7,547 nt of DNA from Acidobacteriota bacterium (GTDB lineage: Bacteria > Acidobacteriota > Terriglobia > Acidiferrales > UBA7541), in NCBI GenBank assembly GCA_028876695.1, contig JAGWRH010000365.1:1-7547 (forward strand). The letters are read 5' to 3'. Numbering within the stretch: position 1 is the stretch's first letter; the number at the start of each line of letters is the position of its first letter. A model generated the notes under the pieces. That model was not told where the DNA came from. It was given only the letters and a program-made list of their open reading frames with translations, and searched no databases. Position numbers and translations under genes: made by a program. Of this stretch, positions 1 through 6,286 are shown piece after piece.

Positions 1-1
1 G

Positions 2-541
2 TTCGTGAGCGACGGCTACATCAACTCGCGCGTGGCGAAATACGACAAGGATGGAAACTGGGTGAAATCGTGGGGCACGCCAGGCAGCGGACCGGGGCAA
101 TTCAACACGCCCCATAGCATCGCCGTGGACGCGCGGGGGGAAGTCTATGTAGCGGACCGGGGCAACCGCCGGATTCAAGTTTTCGATGGCGACGGGAATT
201 TTTTGAGGCAGATTACGATTGATGTGCCGGCGCCGGAAGCGCGGACGCTGATCGGGCCGAAACCGACGTCAATTACGGGAACGATGGGTGCGGGTTCGCC
301 GTGGGCGATCTGCATCACGCCGGGAACGCATCAGGTGCTTTACAGCGCAGATGCCTATCCGGGCCGGATTTACAAGCTGACGCTCGACGGGAAAGTTTTG
401 GGAATGCTGGGGGAGTCTGGGAAGCGATTGAAGCAGTTCGGATGGGTCCACGAGATTGCGTGCCCGTCGGAAAACACGCTGTACGTGGCGGAGTTGCTGA
501 ACTGGCGGGTGCAGAAGCTGATCCTGCAACCCGCCAAGTAA
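2..541 (+). CDS. NHL-repeat beta-propeller protein, C-terminal part (5' end outside window)
   Basis: The reading frame is open from the first bases of the window and ends at TAA 539-541, so only the last 179 residues are seen. Four NHL-like blades can be read, each with a 'tP..IAvD..G.vyVaD..n.RIqvfd' pattern: a first blade ending in SRVAKYDKDGNWVKSWG, a clear second one (PHSIAVDARGEVYVADRG, then RRIQVFDGDGNFLRQI), a third around PWAICITPG with GRIYKLTLDGKVLG, and a fourth (WVHEIACPSENTLYVAEL, then WRVQKLIL) that closes the protein. NHL propellers are protein- or ligand-binding scaffolds, and some (peptidyl-alpha-hydroxyglycine lyase-like) are enzymes. The fragment shows nothing that fixes the substrate. 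The missing N-terminus would decide whether it is secreted. A GTG at position 5 is in frame, but the upstream codon continues the blade, so it is not the true start. The fold is confident; the function is unknown. Confidence 0.85.
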   Translation, partial: FVSDGYINSRVAKYDKDGNWVKSWGTPGSGPGQFNTPHSIAVDARGEVYVADRGNRRIQVFDGDGNFLRQITIDVPAPEARTLIGPKPTSITGTMGAGSPWAICITPGTHQVLYSADAYPGRIYKLTLDGKVLGMLGESGKRLKQFGWVHEIACPSENTLYVAELLNWRVQKLILQPAK

Positions 542-726
542 GATGAGAGTCCGCTGACCGGATTGGCGATCAGCCTGGCCGATTGTCGCGAGACGGCGCG
601 GCGGCGGCGAAGTTCTGATGTGTCGCGATCAATTCTAACCTATTAGACACAGAGGACTTGCGGCGGGCGTTCTCCTGAGGCGTCATCTGATAATCTAAGG
701 GTACTAGAACTCGCTCTACGCCTTTC
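542..726 (+). promoter_or_regulatory. Intergenic region before the OmpA gene; weak promoter and stem-loop candidates
   Basis: No gene is seen here. A weak stem-loop (ATTGGC at 562-567 pairing with GCCGAT at 578-583, one G-U pair) follows the NHL gene but has no T-run, so it is a poor terminator. The best -10-like hexamer upstream of the OmpA gene is GATAAT at 689-694, with no convincing -35 at the usual distance. A promoter for the OmpA gene is expected in this stretch because the gap is long and the gene has its own ribosome binding site, but the sequence does not place it firmly. Confidence 0.25.
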
Positions 727-732
727 AGGAGA
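727..732 (+). promoter_or_regulatory. Ribosome binding site of the OmpA-family gene
   Basis: AGGAGA lies 5 bases before the ATG at 738. It is the strongest Shine-Dalgarno match in the window and fixes this ATG as the start. The start is supported independently by the signal peptide that follows directly. Confidence 0.8.
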
Positions 733-737
733 CGTCA

Positions 738-2438
738 ATGAGCCGGAAGAGTGCGATTGGATGGCTTTGCGTGTGGATTGGCGCGGCGGCGCTGACGCCG
801 AGTGCGGTGCGGGCGCAAGCGGCGGATGCGTCGGTCCAGCCGCAGGCTTCGGCGCGATCGAGCGCGGATCAATCCAGCCCGCTCTATAGCGTAACAGTCG
901 AGGCGCGAAGCACGAAGGCTATCAATTATCGGCACGCCAAGGGATCAACGACGGTCGGGTTCAAGGGCACGGTGCTCGCGCCGTTCACGAAAGGCGAAGC
1001 GAAGGTTGAGACCAAGCGCGGAGTGGTAAGCATCGAGGCAAAATTCGAGAAGCTGTTGCCGGCGACGCAGTATGGAGGGCAGTTTCTGACGTACGTGCTG
1101 TGGGCGGTTACGCCGGAGGGGCGCGCTTCGAACCTGGGCGAGTTGGAAATGCAGGGGTCGAAGGCGAAGGTGGATGGCGCGACGGAATTTCAGGCGTTCG
1201 CGATGATTGTGTCGGCGGAGCCGTACTTTGCCGTGTCGCAGCCGAGCGACGTGGTGGTGATGACCAACGAGGTGCGGCCGGACACGATCGGGAACGTCGA
1301 GCAGGTGGACGCGAAACTCGATCTGCTGCAGCATGCGGACTACGGCGCGGTGACGACGGGATCCGAGCAGCGGCTCGATCCGCGGATTCCGCTGAGCGTG
1401 TACGAGGCGCGAAACGCCGTGGCGATTGCGGAGTCCGCTGGAGCGCCGAAGTACGCGGCGGGCAGCTACGCGAAGGCGATGCAACTGCTGCAGGCAGCCG
1501 AGGCCGCGCAGAAGCATAAGGCGGACAAGAAGAGCGTCGATATGGAAGCGCGCGAGGCGGTGCAGACGGCCGAGGACGCGCGGTCAATCACACAGAAGCG
1601 CATCGATGACGAGCGCGCCGATGCCGCGCGCAGGGCCGCGGAAGCTCGCGAGCAGGCGGCGAAAGAGCAGGCCGAAGCGGCCGAAAAGGCAAAGCTGGAA
1701 GCGCAGCTGGAAGCGGAGAAAGCGGCGCGGGAGAAGGCGGATGCGGAAGCGGCTCAGGCGCAGGCGCTCGCACAGCAGCAGGCGGCGCAGAAGGTCGCCG
1801 AGCTAGCCGCCGAGCAGAAGGCACAGGCCGAGGCGGAAGCCGCGGCGGCGCAGGCGAAAGTGCTGGCTGAACAGCAGGCCGCGGCGAACGCGGCGCAATT
1901 GGCGGCGCAGCAGAAGGCCGAAGCAGAAGCGGAAGCAGAAAGGGCCAAGGAATCGCTGGCGCAATCGGAGCGGGAAAAAACCGAACTGCGCGCGCAATTG
2001 TTGAAGCAGCTGAGCATGGTGCTGCAGACGCAGGACTCGGCGCGCGGGCTGATCGTCAACATGTCGGACGTGCTGTTCGATACCGGGAGTTACACGCTGC
2101 GGGCGGGCGCGCGCGAGAAGCTGGCGAAAATATCGGGCATTCTGGTGGCGTATCCGGGCCTGAAAGTGCAGGTGGAAGGCTATACGGATAGCACGGGGAC
2201 AATGGAATTCAACCAGCAGCTTTCGGAACAGCGCGCAGGGATGGTTCGGGACTATTTGATCGATCAGATGGTTCCGGCGAGTTCGGTGACGGCGCGGGGG
2301 TTCGGAGAATCGCAGCCGATCGCGACAAACTACACGGCGGAAGGGCGACAGCAGAACCGGCGGGTCCAGCTGGTGGTGACCGGCGACGCCATCGGAGACA
2401 GCGTCGATAATCCGCCACCCATGGCGAACAATCCGTAG
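738..2438 (+). CDS. OmpA/MotB-domain envelope protein with long coiled coil
   Basis: A 566-residue secreted protein predicted to tether the outer envelope to peptidoglycan. Residues 1-26 form a signal peptide (RK, hydrophobic core, AVRA before Q27; no lipobox cysteine). Residues about 50-195 look like a beta-rich domain (LTYVLWAVTPEGRASNLGE, then FQAFAMIVSAEPYFAVSQPS) that I recall in acidobacterial OmpA proteins but cannot name. Residues about 218-285 (YEARNAVAIAESAGAPKYA, then YAKAMQLLQAAEAA) resemble the DUF4398 helical domain. Residues about 286-425 are a charged Ala/Glu/Gln/Lys coiled coil like TolA. Residues about 436-548 are the OmpA C-terminal domain: GYTDSTG with Asp484, LSEQRA with Arg499, then GFGESQPIA and NRRVQLVV. 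Asp484 and Arg499 match the pair that binds diaminopimelate in Acinetobacter OmpA (Asp271/Arg286, 15 residues apart). There is no 8-strand N-terminal barrel, so it is not a classical porin-like OmpA. The gene appears to be transcribed alone. The family call is firm; the partner and exact role are not. Confidence 0.9.
   Translation: MSRKSAIGWLCVWIGAAALTPSAVRAQAADASVQPQASARSSADQSSPLYSVTVEARSTKAINYRHAKGSTTVGFKGTVLAPFTKGEAKVETKRGVVSIEAKFEKLLPATQYGGQFLTYVLWAVTPEGRASNLGELEMQGSKAKVDGATEFQAFAMIVSAEPYFAVSQPSDVVVMTNEVRPDTIGNVEQVDAKLDLLQHADYGAVTTGSEQRLDPRIPLSVYEARNAVAIAESAGAPKYAAGSYAKAMQLLQAAEAAQKHKADKKSVDMEAREAVQTAEDARSITQKRIDDERADAARRAAEAREQAAKEQAEAAEKAKLEAQLEAEKAAREKADAEAAQAQALAQQQAAQKVAELAAEQKAQAEAEAAAAQAKVLAEQQAAANAAQLAAQQKAEAEAEAERAKESLAQSEREKTELRAQLLKQLSMVLQTQDSARGLIVNMSDVLFDTGSYTLRAGAREKLAKISGILVAYPGLKVQVEGYTDSTGTMEFNQQLSEQRAGMVRDYLIDQMVPASSVTARGFGESQPIATNYTAEGRQQNRRVQLVVTGDAIGDSVDNPPPMANNP
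1758..1943 (+). repeat. Degenerate tandem duplication (96-base period) in the coiled coil of the OmpA protein
   Basis: Residues 341-370 and 373-402 align without gaps at an offset of 32 residues, with 19 of 30 identical by my count. Both copies share the pattern A..LA.QQAA...A.LAA.QKA.AEAEA. In DNA the copies are 1758-1847 and 1854-1943. The unit keeps the frame, so it lengthens the helical rod. Low-complexity Ala/Gln/Glu composition inflates the match, but the gapless alignment of both leucines and of the QKA.AEAEA block favours a true duplication. Confidence 0.55.
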
Positions 2439-2567
2439 AATCAACGGGGCCAGTGCAGGCCCATCGATTGGCCGAGGGGTCGCGATGGTTCGGGACGCTA
2501 GCGCGGCCTTGAGCCGATTCGCTTCTCCGGTACGGCACACTTCTCGATTTTATTTTCCGAGATATGC

Positions 2568-2598
2568 TGGACAAATTTTGCGCGGGTGTGTTTAGAAT
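2568..2598 (+). promoter_or_regulatory. Candidate sigma70-type promoter of the pnt operon
   Basis: TGGACA at 2568-2573 matches the -35 consensus at five of six bases. TAGAAT at 2593-2598 matches the -10 consensus at five of six. The spacer is 19 bases, longer than the ideal 17; TTTAGA at 2591-2596 would give 17 but is a poorer hexamer. The A/T-rich run at 2547-2556 lies upstream and could help binding. Transcription would start near 2605 and leave a leader of about 140 nt before pntAA. Confidence 0.4.
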
Positions 2599-2650
2599 GA
2601 TCGTTTGGATACGGATGCTCAATCGCAAATATTCGCAGTCTAGCCGAGTG

Positions 2651-2718
2651 GGACCCGCGCACTGCAAGGGAAGGCAGCCTGCCGGTTTTCCATCCCATCG
2701 CGCGAGCGCTGTGGGGCC
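2651..2718 (+). ncRNA. Possible structured leader RNA upstream of pntAA
   Basis: By hand the leader folds as a small three-way junction. An outer stem pairs GGACCCGCG (2651-2659) with 2710-2718, with one A-G mismatch and two G-U pairs. One arm has GGGA (2668-2671) pairing with TCCC (2693-2696), enclosing GGCA/TGCC (2673-2676 with 2680-2683). A second arm is CGC/GCG (2699-2701 with 2706-2708), closed by a GCGA loop of GNRA type. I recognise no known riboswitch consensus. GC-rich sequence folds easily by chance, so this is only a candidate. Confidence 0.2.
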
Positions 2719-2745
2719 TGGGCGAAATAAGAGAGACAACCGGCA

Positions 2746-3927
2746 ATGATCGTTGGCGTTCCCAAGGAAAGCTTTCCGGGCGAACGGCGCGTGGCGCTGG
2801 TGCCTATGGTCGTCCCGAACCTGGCAAAAGCCGGGATGGAAGTAATTGTCGAGAGAGGCGCGGGCATCAAGGCCGGTTATCCCGATACGGCGTACACGGA
2901 TAAGGGCGCCAAAATGGCGCCGGACCGGGCGACGGTATTTGGGACCGCGGAAGTTGTGGTACAGGTGTTGTCATATGGGTCGAACGAGCGAGTCGGCCGG
3001 GCCGATCTGCCGTTGATACGGCGCGATCAGGCGCTGATTGGGTTTATGCGGCCGATGGGGTCGGTGCATATTCTGCAGGAGATCGCGAGCACGGGGGCGA
3101 CGTCGTTTTCCGTGGAATTGATGCCGCGGACGACGCGGGCGCAGAGCATGGACGCGTTGTCGTCGATGGCCACGATTTGCGGATACAAGGCCGTGCTGAC
3201 AGCCGCCGACATCCTACCGAAGCTGTTTCCGATGATGACCACGGCGGCAGGGACGATTACGCCGGCGCGCGTGCTGATCATCGGAGCGGGAGTGGCGGGC
3301 TTGCAGGCGATTGCGACCGCCCGGCGGCTGGGCGCGGTCGTTTCGGCATACGACCTGCGTCCGGCGGTGAAAGAACAAGTACAGAGCCTCGGAGGCAGGT
3401 TTGTGGAGCTGCCGATCGAGGCCGCTGGGGCGCAGGACGCGCGCGGATATGCGACGGCGCAGGATGAGAGTTTTTATGCGCGGCAGCGGGAGTTGATGAA
3501 GCAGGTGGTGGGGCAGAGCGACGTGGTGATCACGACAGCGGTGGTGCCGGGGAAGAAAGCGCCGGTACTGGTGACGGCGGAGATGGTGCGCGGGATGGCG
3601 CCGGGATCGGTGATCGTCGATTTGGCCGCGGAGCGGGGCGGCAACTGCGAGCTGACGTTTCCGGAAAAAACGGTGGTCGAGCACGGCGTTACGATCGTGG
3701 GCGAAATCAACATGGCCAGCCGCGTGCCGTATCACGCAAGCCAGATGTACGCGCGCAACGTGAGCGCGTTTCTGCTGCATATCGTGAAGCAAGGCCGATT
3801 GAACCTCGACCTGGGAGACGAAATCACGCGCGAAACATTGATGACGCGCGGCGGAGAAATCGTGCAGAGCCGGGTTCGAGAGTTTTTCTCGCTGCCGGCG
3901 CTGGCGTTGCAGACATCTCCTTCATAG
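2746..3927 (+). CDS. pntAA: NAD(P) transhydrogenase subunit alpha part 1 (NAD(H)-binding domain I)
   Basis: This is the soluble domain I of proton-translocating transhydrogenase. It passes hydride between NAD(H) and the NADP(H) held by PntB, on the cytoplasmic face. The 393-residue length fits the separate-subunit form. The N-terminus MIVGVPKESFPGERRVALVP is the typical alanine-dehydrogenase/PNT start. The RQD-loop residues that position the nicotinamide are all present as Arg128, Gln133, Asp136 and Ser139 (PRTTRAQSMDALSS). The Rossmann motif GAGVAG is at 180-185, with Asp203 (SAYDLRP) at the end of the second strand, which suits NAD rather than NADP. GSVIVDLAAERGGNCEL and the late SRVPYHAS segment also match the family. 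The related alanine dehydrogenase is ruled out by the RQD loop and the neighbouring genes. It heads a three-gene operon, 18 bases before pntAB. The short C-terminal tail (ALALQTSPS) has no membrane helix, as expected for the split form. Confidence 0.97.
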   Translation: MIVGVPKESFPGERRVALVPMVVPNLAKAGMEVIVERGAGIKAGYPDTAYTDKGAKMAPDRATVFGTAEVVVQVLSYGSNERVGRADLPLIRRDQALIGFMRPMGSVHILQEIASTGATSFSVELMPRTTRAQSMDALSSMATICGYKAVLTAADILPKLFPMMTTAAGTITPARVLIIGAGVAGLQAIATARRLGAVVSAYDLRPAVKEQVQSLGGRFVELPIEAAGAQDARGYATAQDESFYARQRELMKQVVGQSDVVITTAVVPGKKAPVLVTAEMVRGMAPGSVIVDLAAERGGNCELTFPEKTVVEHGVTIVGEINMASRVPYHASQMYARNVSAFLLHIVKQGRLNLDLGDEITRETLMTRGGEIVQSRVREFFSLPALALQTSPS

Positions 3928-3930
3928 GAC

Positions 3931-3938
3931 GGGAAGGA
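3931..3938 (+). promoter_or_regulatory. Ribosome binding site that fixes the GTG start of pntAB
   Basis: GGGAAGGA sits in the 18-base gap after pntAA and ends 7 bases before GTG 3946. The next in-frame ATG (4048) would remove the first transmembrane helix, so the GTG start is the sound choice. Confidence 0.7.
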
Positions 3939-3945
3939 CAACAGA

Positions 3946-4242
3946 GTGCCGCCAGATTTTTTATCCAACGTGTATGTGTTCATTCTCGCGGGCTTCCTCG
4001 CGTTTGAGATCGTGAAGCGGGTTTCGCCGCTGCTGCACACGCCGCTGATGTCGCTGACGAACGCGCTCGATGCGATCGTGGTGGTCGCGGCGATCATCAT
4101 CGCCGGCCGGCACGAATCGAGATTATCGGTGGTGCTGGGCCTGATCGCAGTGGCCGCTTCGTTCAGCAACATGGTCGGCGGATTCTTCATCACCGACCGC
4201 ACCCTGCGCATGTTCAAGACGGGAAAAGCCAAGCAACAATGA
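3946..4242 (+). CDS. pntAB: NAD(P) transhydrogenase subunit alpha part 2 (membrane domain II, first part)
   Basis: A 98-residue membrane protein that supplies the first three helices of the channel domain (TM2-4 in family numbering). Helices are visible at about 8-22, 36-54 and 59-81. The conserved HTPLMSLTNA (31-40) and SNMVGGFFITDRTLRMF (74-90) blocks identify the family, and the size is usual for the split form. Translation starts at GTG. The stop overlaps the pntB start as ATGA, which suggests coupled translation in fixed proportion. One feature is odd: residue 42, inside the second helix (TNALDAIVVV), is aspartate. From memory this position is serine-like in E. coli (TNAIS) and histidine in Thermus and mycobacteria (TNAIHG). 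The charge in the membrane is likely to matter for proton passage. The assignment is certain; the functional meaning of Asp42 is inferred. Confidence 0.95.
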   Translation: MPPDFLSNVYVFILAGFLAFEIVKRVSPLLHTPLMSLTNALDAIVVVAAIIIAGRHESRLSVVLGLIAVAASFSNMVGGFFITDRTLRMFKTGKAKQQ

Positions 4243-5669
4243 GCGCCATCGAGATCGCGCAAATTTTGGACGCGACGTATCTCGTCGCGATCGTCCTGTT
4301 CATCCTGGCGATCAAGTGGATGAGCTCGCCATCGAGCGCGCGCCGCGGCGTGCTGGTGGCCGAAATCGGCGGGGCGCTGGCGGTGGCCGCCACTTTGTGC
4401 GACCCGCAAGTGATCCAATACAAATGGATCGTTGTGGCGCTGATTGTCGGCGCGGCCGTGGGGATTCCGCTGGGCATGGTGAAAATGACCGCGGTGCCGC
4501 AGCGGACGGCGATGGCGCTGACGTTCGGTTCGCTTTCGGCGACGATGATCGGAATCGCGGAGTATTACGTCGGATACCCGCACGTGACGCGGTTCGGCAT
4601 GGGCGAAATCAGCCTGGAAGTGATCATCGGTTCGTTGACGTTCACGGGTAGCCTGATCGCGGCGGGAAAGCTGCAGGAAATACTGCCGCTGCGGCCGATG
4701 GTTTATAAGGGGCAGAATTTCGTCAGCCTTTCGGTGCTCGGCGCGGCGGTGGTGCTGGCCATCGCGATGGTGGTGAATCCGAACCTCGCGCTCCTGTTCC
4801 CGGTGATGATCGCGGTGTCGCTTTTCTTCGGCGTTCTGCTGGTGACGCCGATCGGCGGCGCGGATATGCCGACGGTGATCTCGTTGCTGAACTCGTACGC
4901 CGGCATCGCGGCGGCGATGCTGGGTTTCGTGCTGGACAGCAAGGTGCTCGTGATTGCCGGCGCGCTGGATGGCTCGTCGGGCTTTATCCTTTCGGTAATC
5001 ATGTGCAAGGCGATGAACCGGTCGTTTACCAATGTGATGTTCGGCGCGTTCGGGCAAGTACAGGCGAAGACGATAACCGAAGAGGAGCCGCGGACGGTGC
5101 GCAGCGCGAGTCCCGAAGAGGCAGCCGAGATTCTTGCCGCCGCGAACAGAGTGGTGATCGTCCCGGGATACGGCATGGCGGTGGCCCAAGCGCAACACAA
5201 AGTGCGCGAATTGTTCGATATTTTGACGCGCAAAGGCGTGGACGTGGCGTTCGGGATTCATCCGGTGGCGGGCCGGATGCCGGGGCATATGAACGTGCTG
5301 TTGGCGGAAGCGGATATTCCGTATGACCGGCTGCTGGAGATGGAAGATGTGAACTCGGATCTTCCGCAGACCGATGTCGCGTTGATTATCGGCGCGAACG
5401 ACGTGACCAATCCGGGCGCGCGCACGGACACCAATAGCCCCATTTACGGAATGCCGATTCTGGATGTGGACAAGGCCCGTACGGTGATGGTGATCAAGCG
5501 CAGCATGAGTCCGGGATTCGCGGGTATCGATAATCCGCTTTATTACATGGACAAGACGCTGATGCTTTTCGGAGACGCGAAGGCGTTTGTCGGCGACCTC
5601 GTTCGCGAACTTTCGGCGGTGCAGGGCACGCCGCAGGAAGCTTCGGGGAGCCGCGTAGCCGGCGATTAG
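4239..5669 (+). CDS. pntB: NAD(P) transhydrogenase subunit beta (channel domain II plus NADP(H)-binding domain III)
   Basis: A 476-residue inner-membrane subunit that couples proton inflow to hydride transfer from NADH to NADP+. Residues 1 to about 270 hold about nine hydrophobic helices with the family blocks IGGADMPTVISLLNSY (205-220, Asp209, Asn218), GALDGSSGFIL (241-251) and IMCKAMNRSF (254-263). Domain III, about 300-457, carries the NADP(H) fingerprint PGYGMAVAQAQ (309-319), GIHPVAGRMPGHMNVLLAEA (339-358), the KRS 2'-phosphate site (420-422) in KRSMSPGFAG, and LFGDAKAF (443-450). An unusual tail of about 18 residues follows. Oddities: in the segment PQRTAMALTFG (87-97), Leu94 occupies the place of the E. 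coli channel residue His91, and Asp244 replaces a usually hydrophobic residue in GAL(V)GSSG. The start overlaps pntAB by four bases, with no strong Shine-Dalgarno of its own, so it is probably translationally coupled. Confidence 0.97.
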   Translation: MSAIEIAQILDATYLVAIVLFILAIKWMSSPSSARRGVLVAEIGGALAVAATLCDPQVIQYKWIVVALIVGAAVGIPLGMVKMTAVPQRTAMALTFGSLSATMIGIAEYYVGYPHVTRFGMGEISLEVIIGSLTFTGSLIAAGKLQEILPLRPMVYKGQNFVSLSVLGAAVVLAIAMVVNPNLALLFPVMIAVSLFFGVLLVTPIGGADMPTVISLLNSYAGIAAAMLGFVLDSKVLVIAGALDGSSGFILSVIMCKAMNRSFTNVMFGAFGQVQAKTITEEEPRTVRSASPEEAAEILAAANRVVIVPGYGMAVAQAQHKVRELFDILTRKGVDVAFGIHPVAGRMPGHMNVLLAEADIPYDRLLEMEDVNSDLPQTDVALIIGANDVTNPGARTDTNSPIYGMPILDVDKARTVMVIKRSMSPGFAGIDNPLYYMDKTLMLFGDAKAFVGDLVRELSAVQGTPQEASGSRVAGD

Positions 5670-5679
5670 AATCGGCGGC
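5658..5679 (+). terminator. Stem-loop spanning the pntB stop codon; weak terminator candidate
   Basis: GCCG-G-CGAT (5658-5666) pairs with ATCG-G-CGGC (5671-5679): eight base pairs with one G-G mismatch and a TAGA loop that contains part of the stop codon. No T-run follows, so intrinsic termination is doubtful. A second GC stem (GGCGC 5728-5732 with GCGCC 5746-5750) lies further into the 158-base gap before yjbQ. I found no clear promoter in that gap. Confidence 0.25.
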
Positions 5680-5827
5680 GGTTCTCGCGTTCCATCCACG
5701 TTGTTGCAAAATCTTTCCATAAGCGAAGGCGCGGCAGCGCTCTCGGCGCCGGCGTAAGCTCGGAGGCTGTGCGCGCGAACGGCTGGAGCCAAGGAGCGAT
5801 GTTCGCTGTTGATATGGGCGGCCGCGA

Positions 5828-6286
5828 ATGGCATCTTCGATGGCGATGCCAGCCAATACGGATAAAACGGGACGGGCCTTCCTGCGCACGATTACCGTTC
5901 GCACCTCGCGGCGGACGGAATTGAAGAATGTGACGGCGGAGATCGAAAGCGCCGTGCGTGAGTCGGGGTGCGCGAGCGGAACATGCCTGCTATACGTGCC
6001 GCATACGACGGCTGGAGTGCTGATCAACGAAGGCGATGACCCGGCGGTGGCGCGCGACATCGAGGCGGCGTTTGACCACCTCGTGCCGCCGCAGGCGGGG
6101 TACAGACATGTTGAAGGCAACGCCGATTCGCACATTAAGACGGCGCTGGCGGCGTCGTCCGCGTCGATTTGGATCGAAGACGGGCGCCTGACGCTGGGCC
6201 GGTGGCAGGCAGTCTTCTTCGCGGAATTCGATGGGCCGCGCACCCGCGAGCTGCGCGTGAAAATCTTGGACGAAGAGCGGTCTTGA
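5828..6286 (+). CDS. yjbQ: YjbQ/UPF0047 family protein (secondary thiamine-phosphate synthase family)
   Basis: A 152-residue protein with the whole family signature: YVPHTTAGVLINEGDDPAV (56-74, His59), then HVEGNADSHIKTAL (94-107, His94 and His102), then LTLGRWQAVFFAEFDGPRTR (121-140). The histidines are the likely metal or catalytic residues. E. coli YjbQ has weak thiamine-phosphate synthase activity, and databases name the family after it; the true cellular role is not settled. The protein is soluble and has no signal peptide. Start: an in-frame TGA at 5810-5812 leaves ATG 5828, 5840 or 5846. None has a clear Shine-Dalgarno, and family members usually begin nearer residue 16, so a later ATG is possible. 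Its stop overlaps the era start by one base (TGATG), which suggests one transcript with coupled translation. No thiamine genes are nearby. Confidence 0.93.
   Translation: MASSMAMPANTDKTGRAFLRTITVRTSRRTELKNVTAEIESAVRESGCASGTCLLYVPHTTAGVLINEGDDPAVARDIEAAFDHLVPPQAGYRHVEGNADSHIKTALAASSASIWIEDGRLTLGRWQAVFFAEFDGPRTRELRVKILDEERS

Larger units (their letters stand above)
2439..2745 (+). other. 307-base gap between the OmpA gene and pntAA
   Basis: No convincing gene lies here. After the OmpA stop there is a small hairpin, GGGCC 2447-2451 with GGCCC 2458-2462 and a 6-base loop, but no T-run follows, so it is at best a weak terminator. An A/T-rich stretch (ATTTTATTTT, 2547-2556) stands out from the GC-rich background and precedes the promoter candidate at 2568-2598. 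From about 2605 to 2745 the sequence becomes GC-rich and foldable again. Just before the pntAA ATG there is only a weak Shine-Dalgarno match (GAGAGA, 2731-2736, 9 bases from the start). Confidence 0.6.

Noticed and set aside
1803..2540. 245-codon reverse-strand frame opposite the OmpA gene
   Set aside because: It is antisense to the repetitive coil and OmpA domain. It is rich in Arg and Leu, with no start signal and no domain.
2651..2720. Resemblance of the pnt leader to a cobalamin riboswitch (GACCCGC, CACTG and GGGAAGGC-like pieces)
   Set aside because: The order and spacing of the conserved blocks do not fit, the closing AGACCTGCC-like block is absent, and no B12-related gene follows.
2564..2749. 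61-codon + strand frame ending over the pntAA start
   Set aside because: It begins before or inside the candidate promoter, has no ribosome binding site or recognisable motif, and its composition looks random.
3732..5834. 700-codon open frame on the reverse strand opposite pntAA, pntAB and pntB
   Set aside because: It is a shadow of the GC-rich pnt genes. The product is dominated by His and Arg runs with no recognisable domain, while the + strand encodes three conserved proteins with all motifs intact.
5799..5924. 41-codon frame beginning two bases after AAGGAG (5791-5796), overlapping the yjbQ start
   Set aside because: The spacing from Shine-Dalgarno to ATG is too short, and most of the frame lies inside yjbQ in another frame. 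A short leader peptide cannot be excluded, but nothing else supports it.
6169..6285. Upstream in-frame extension of era to an ATG at 6169
   Set aside because: This would add 39 residues inside yjbQ with no counterpart in Era proteins. The ATG at 6286 has a ribosome binding site and matches the family's N-terminus.
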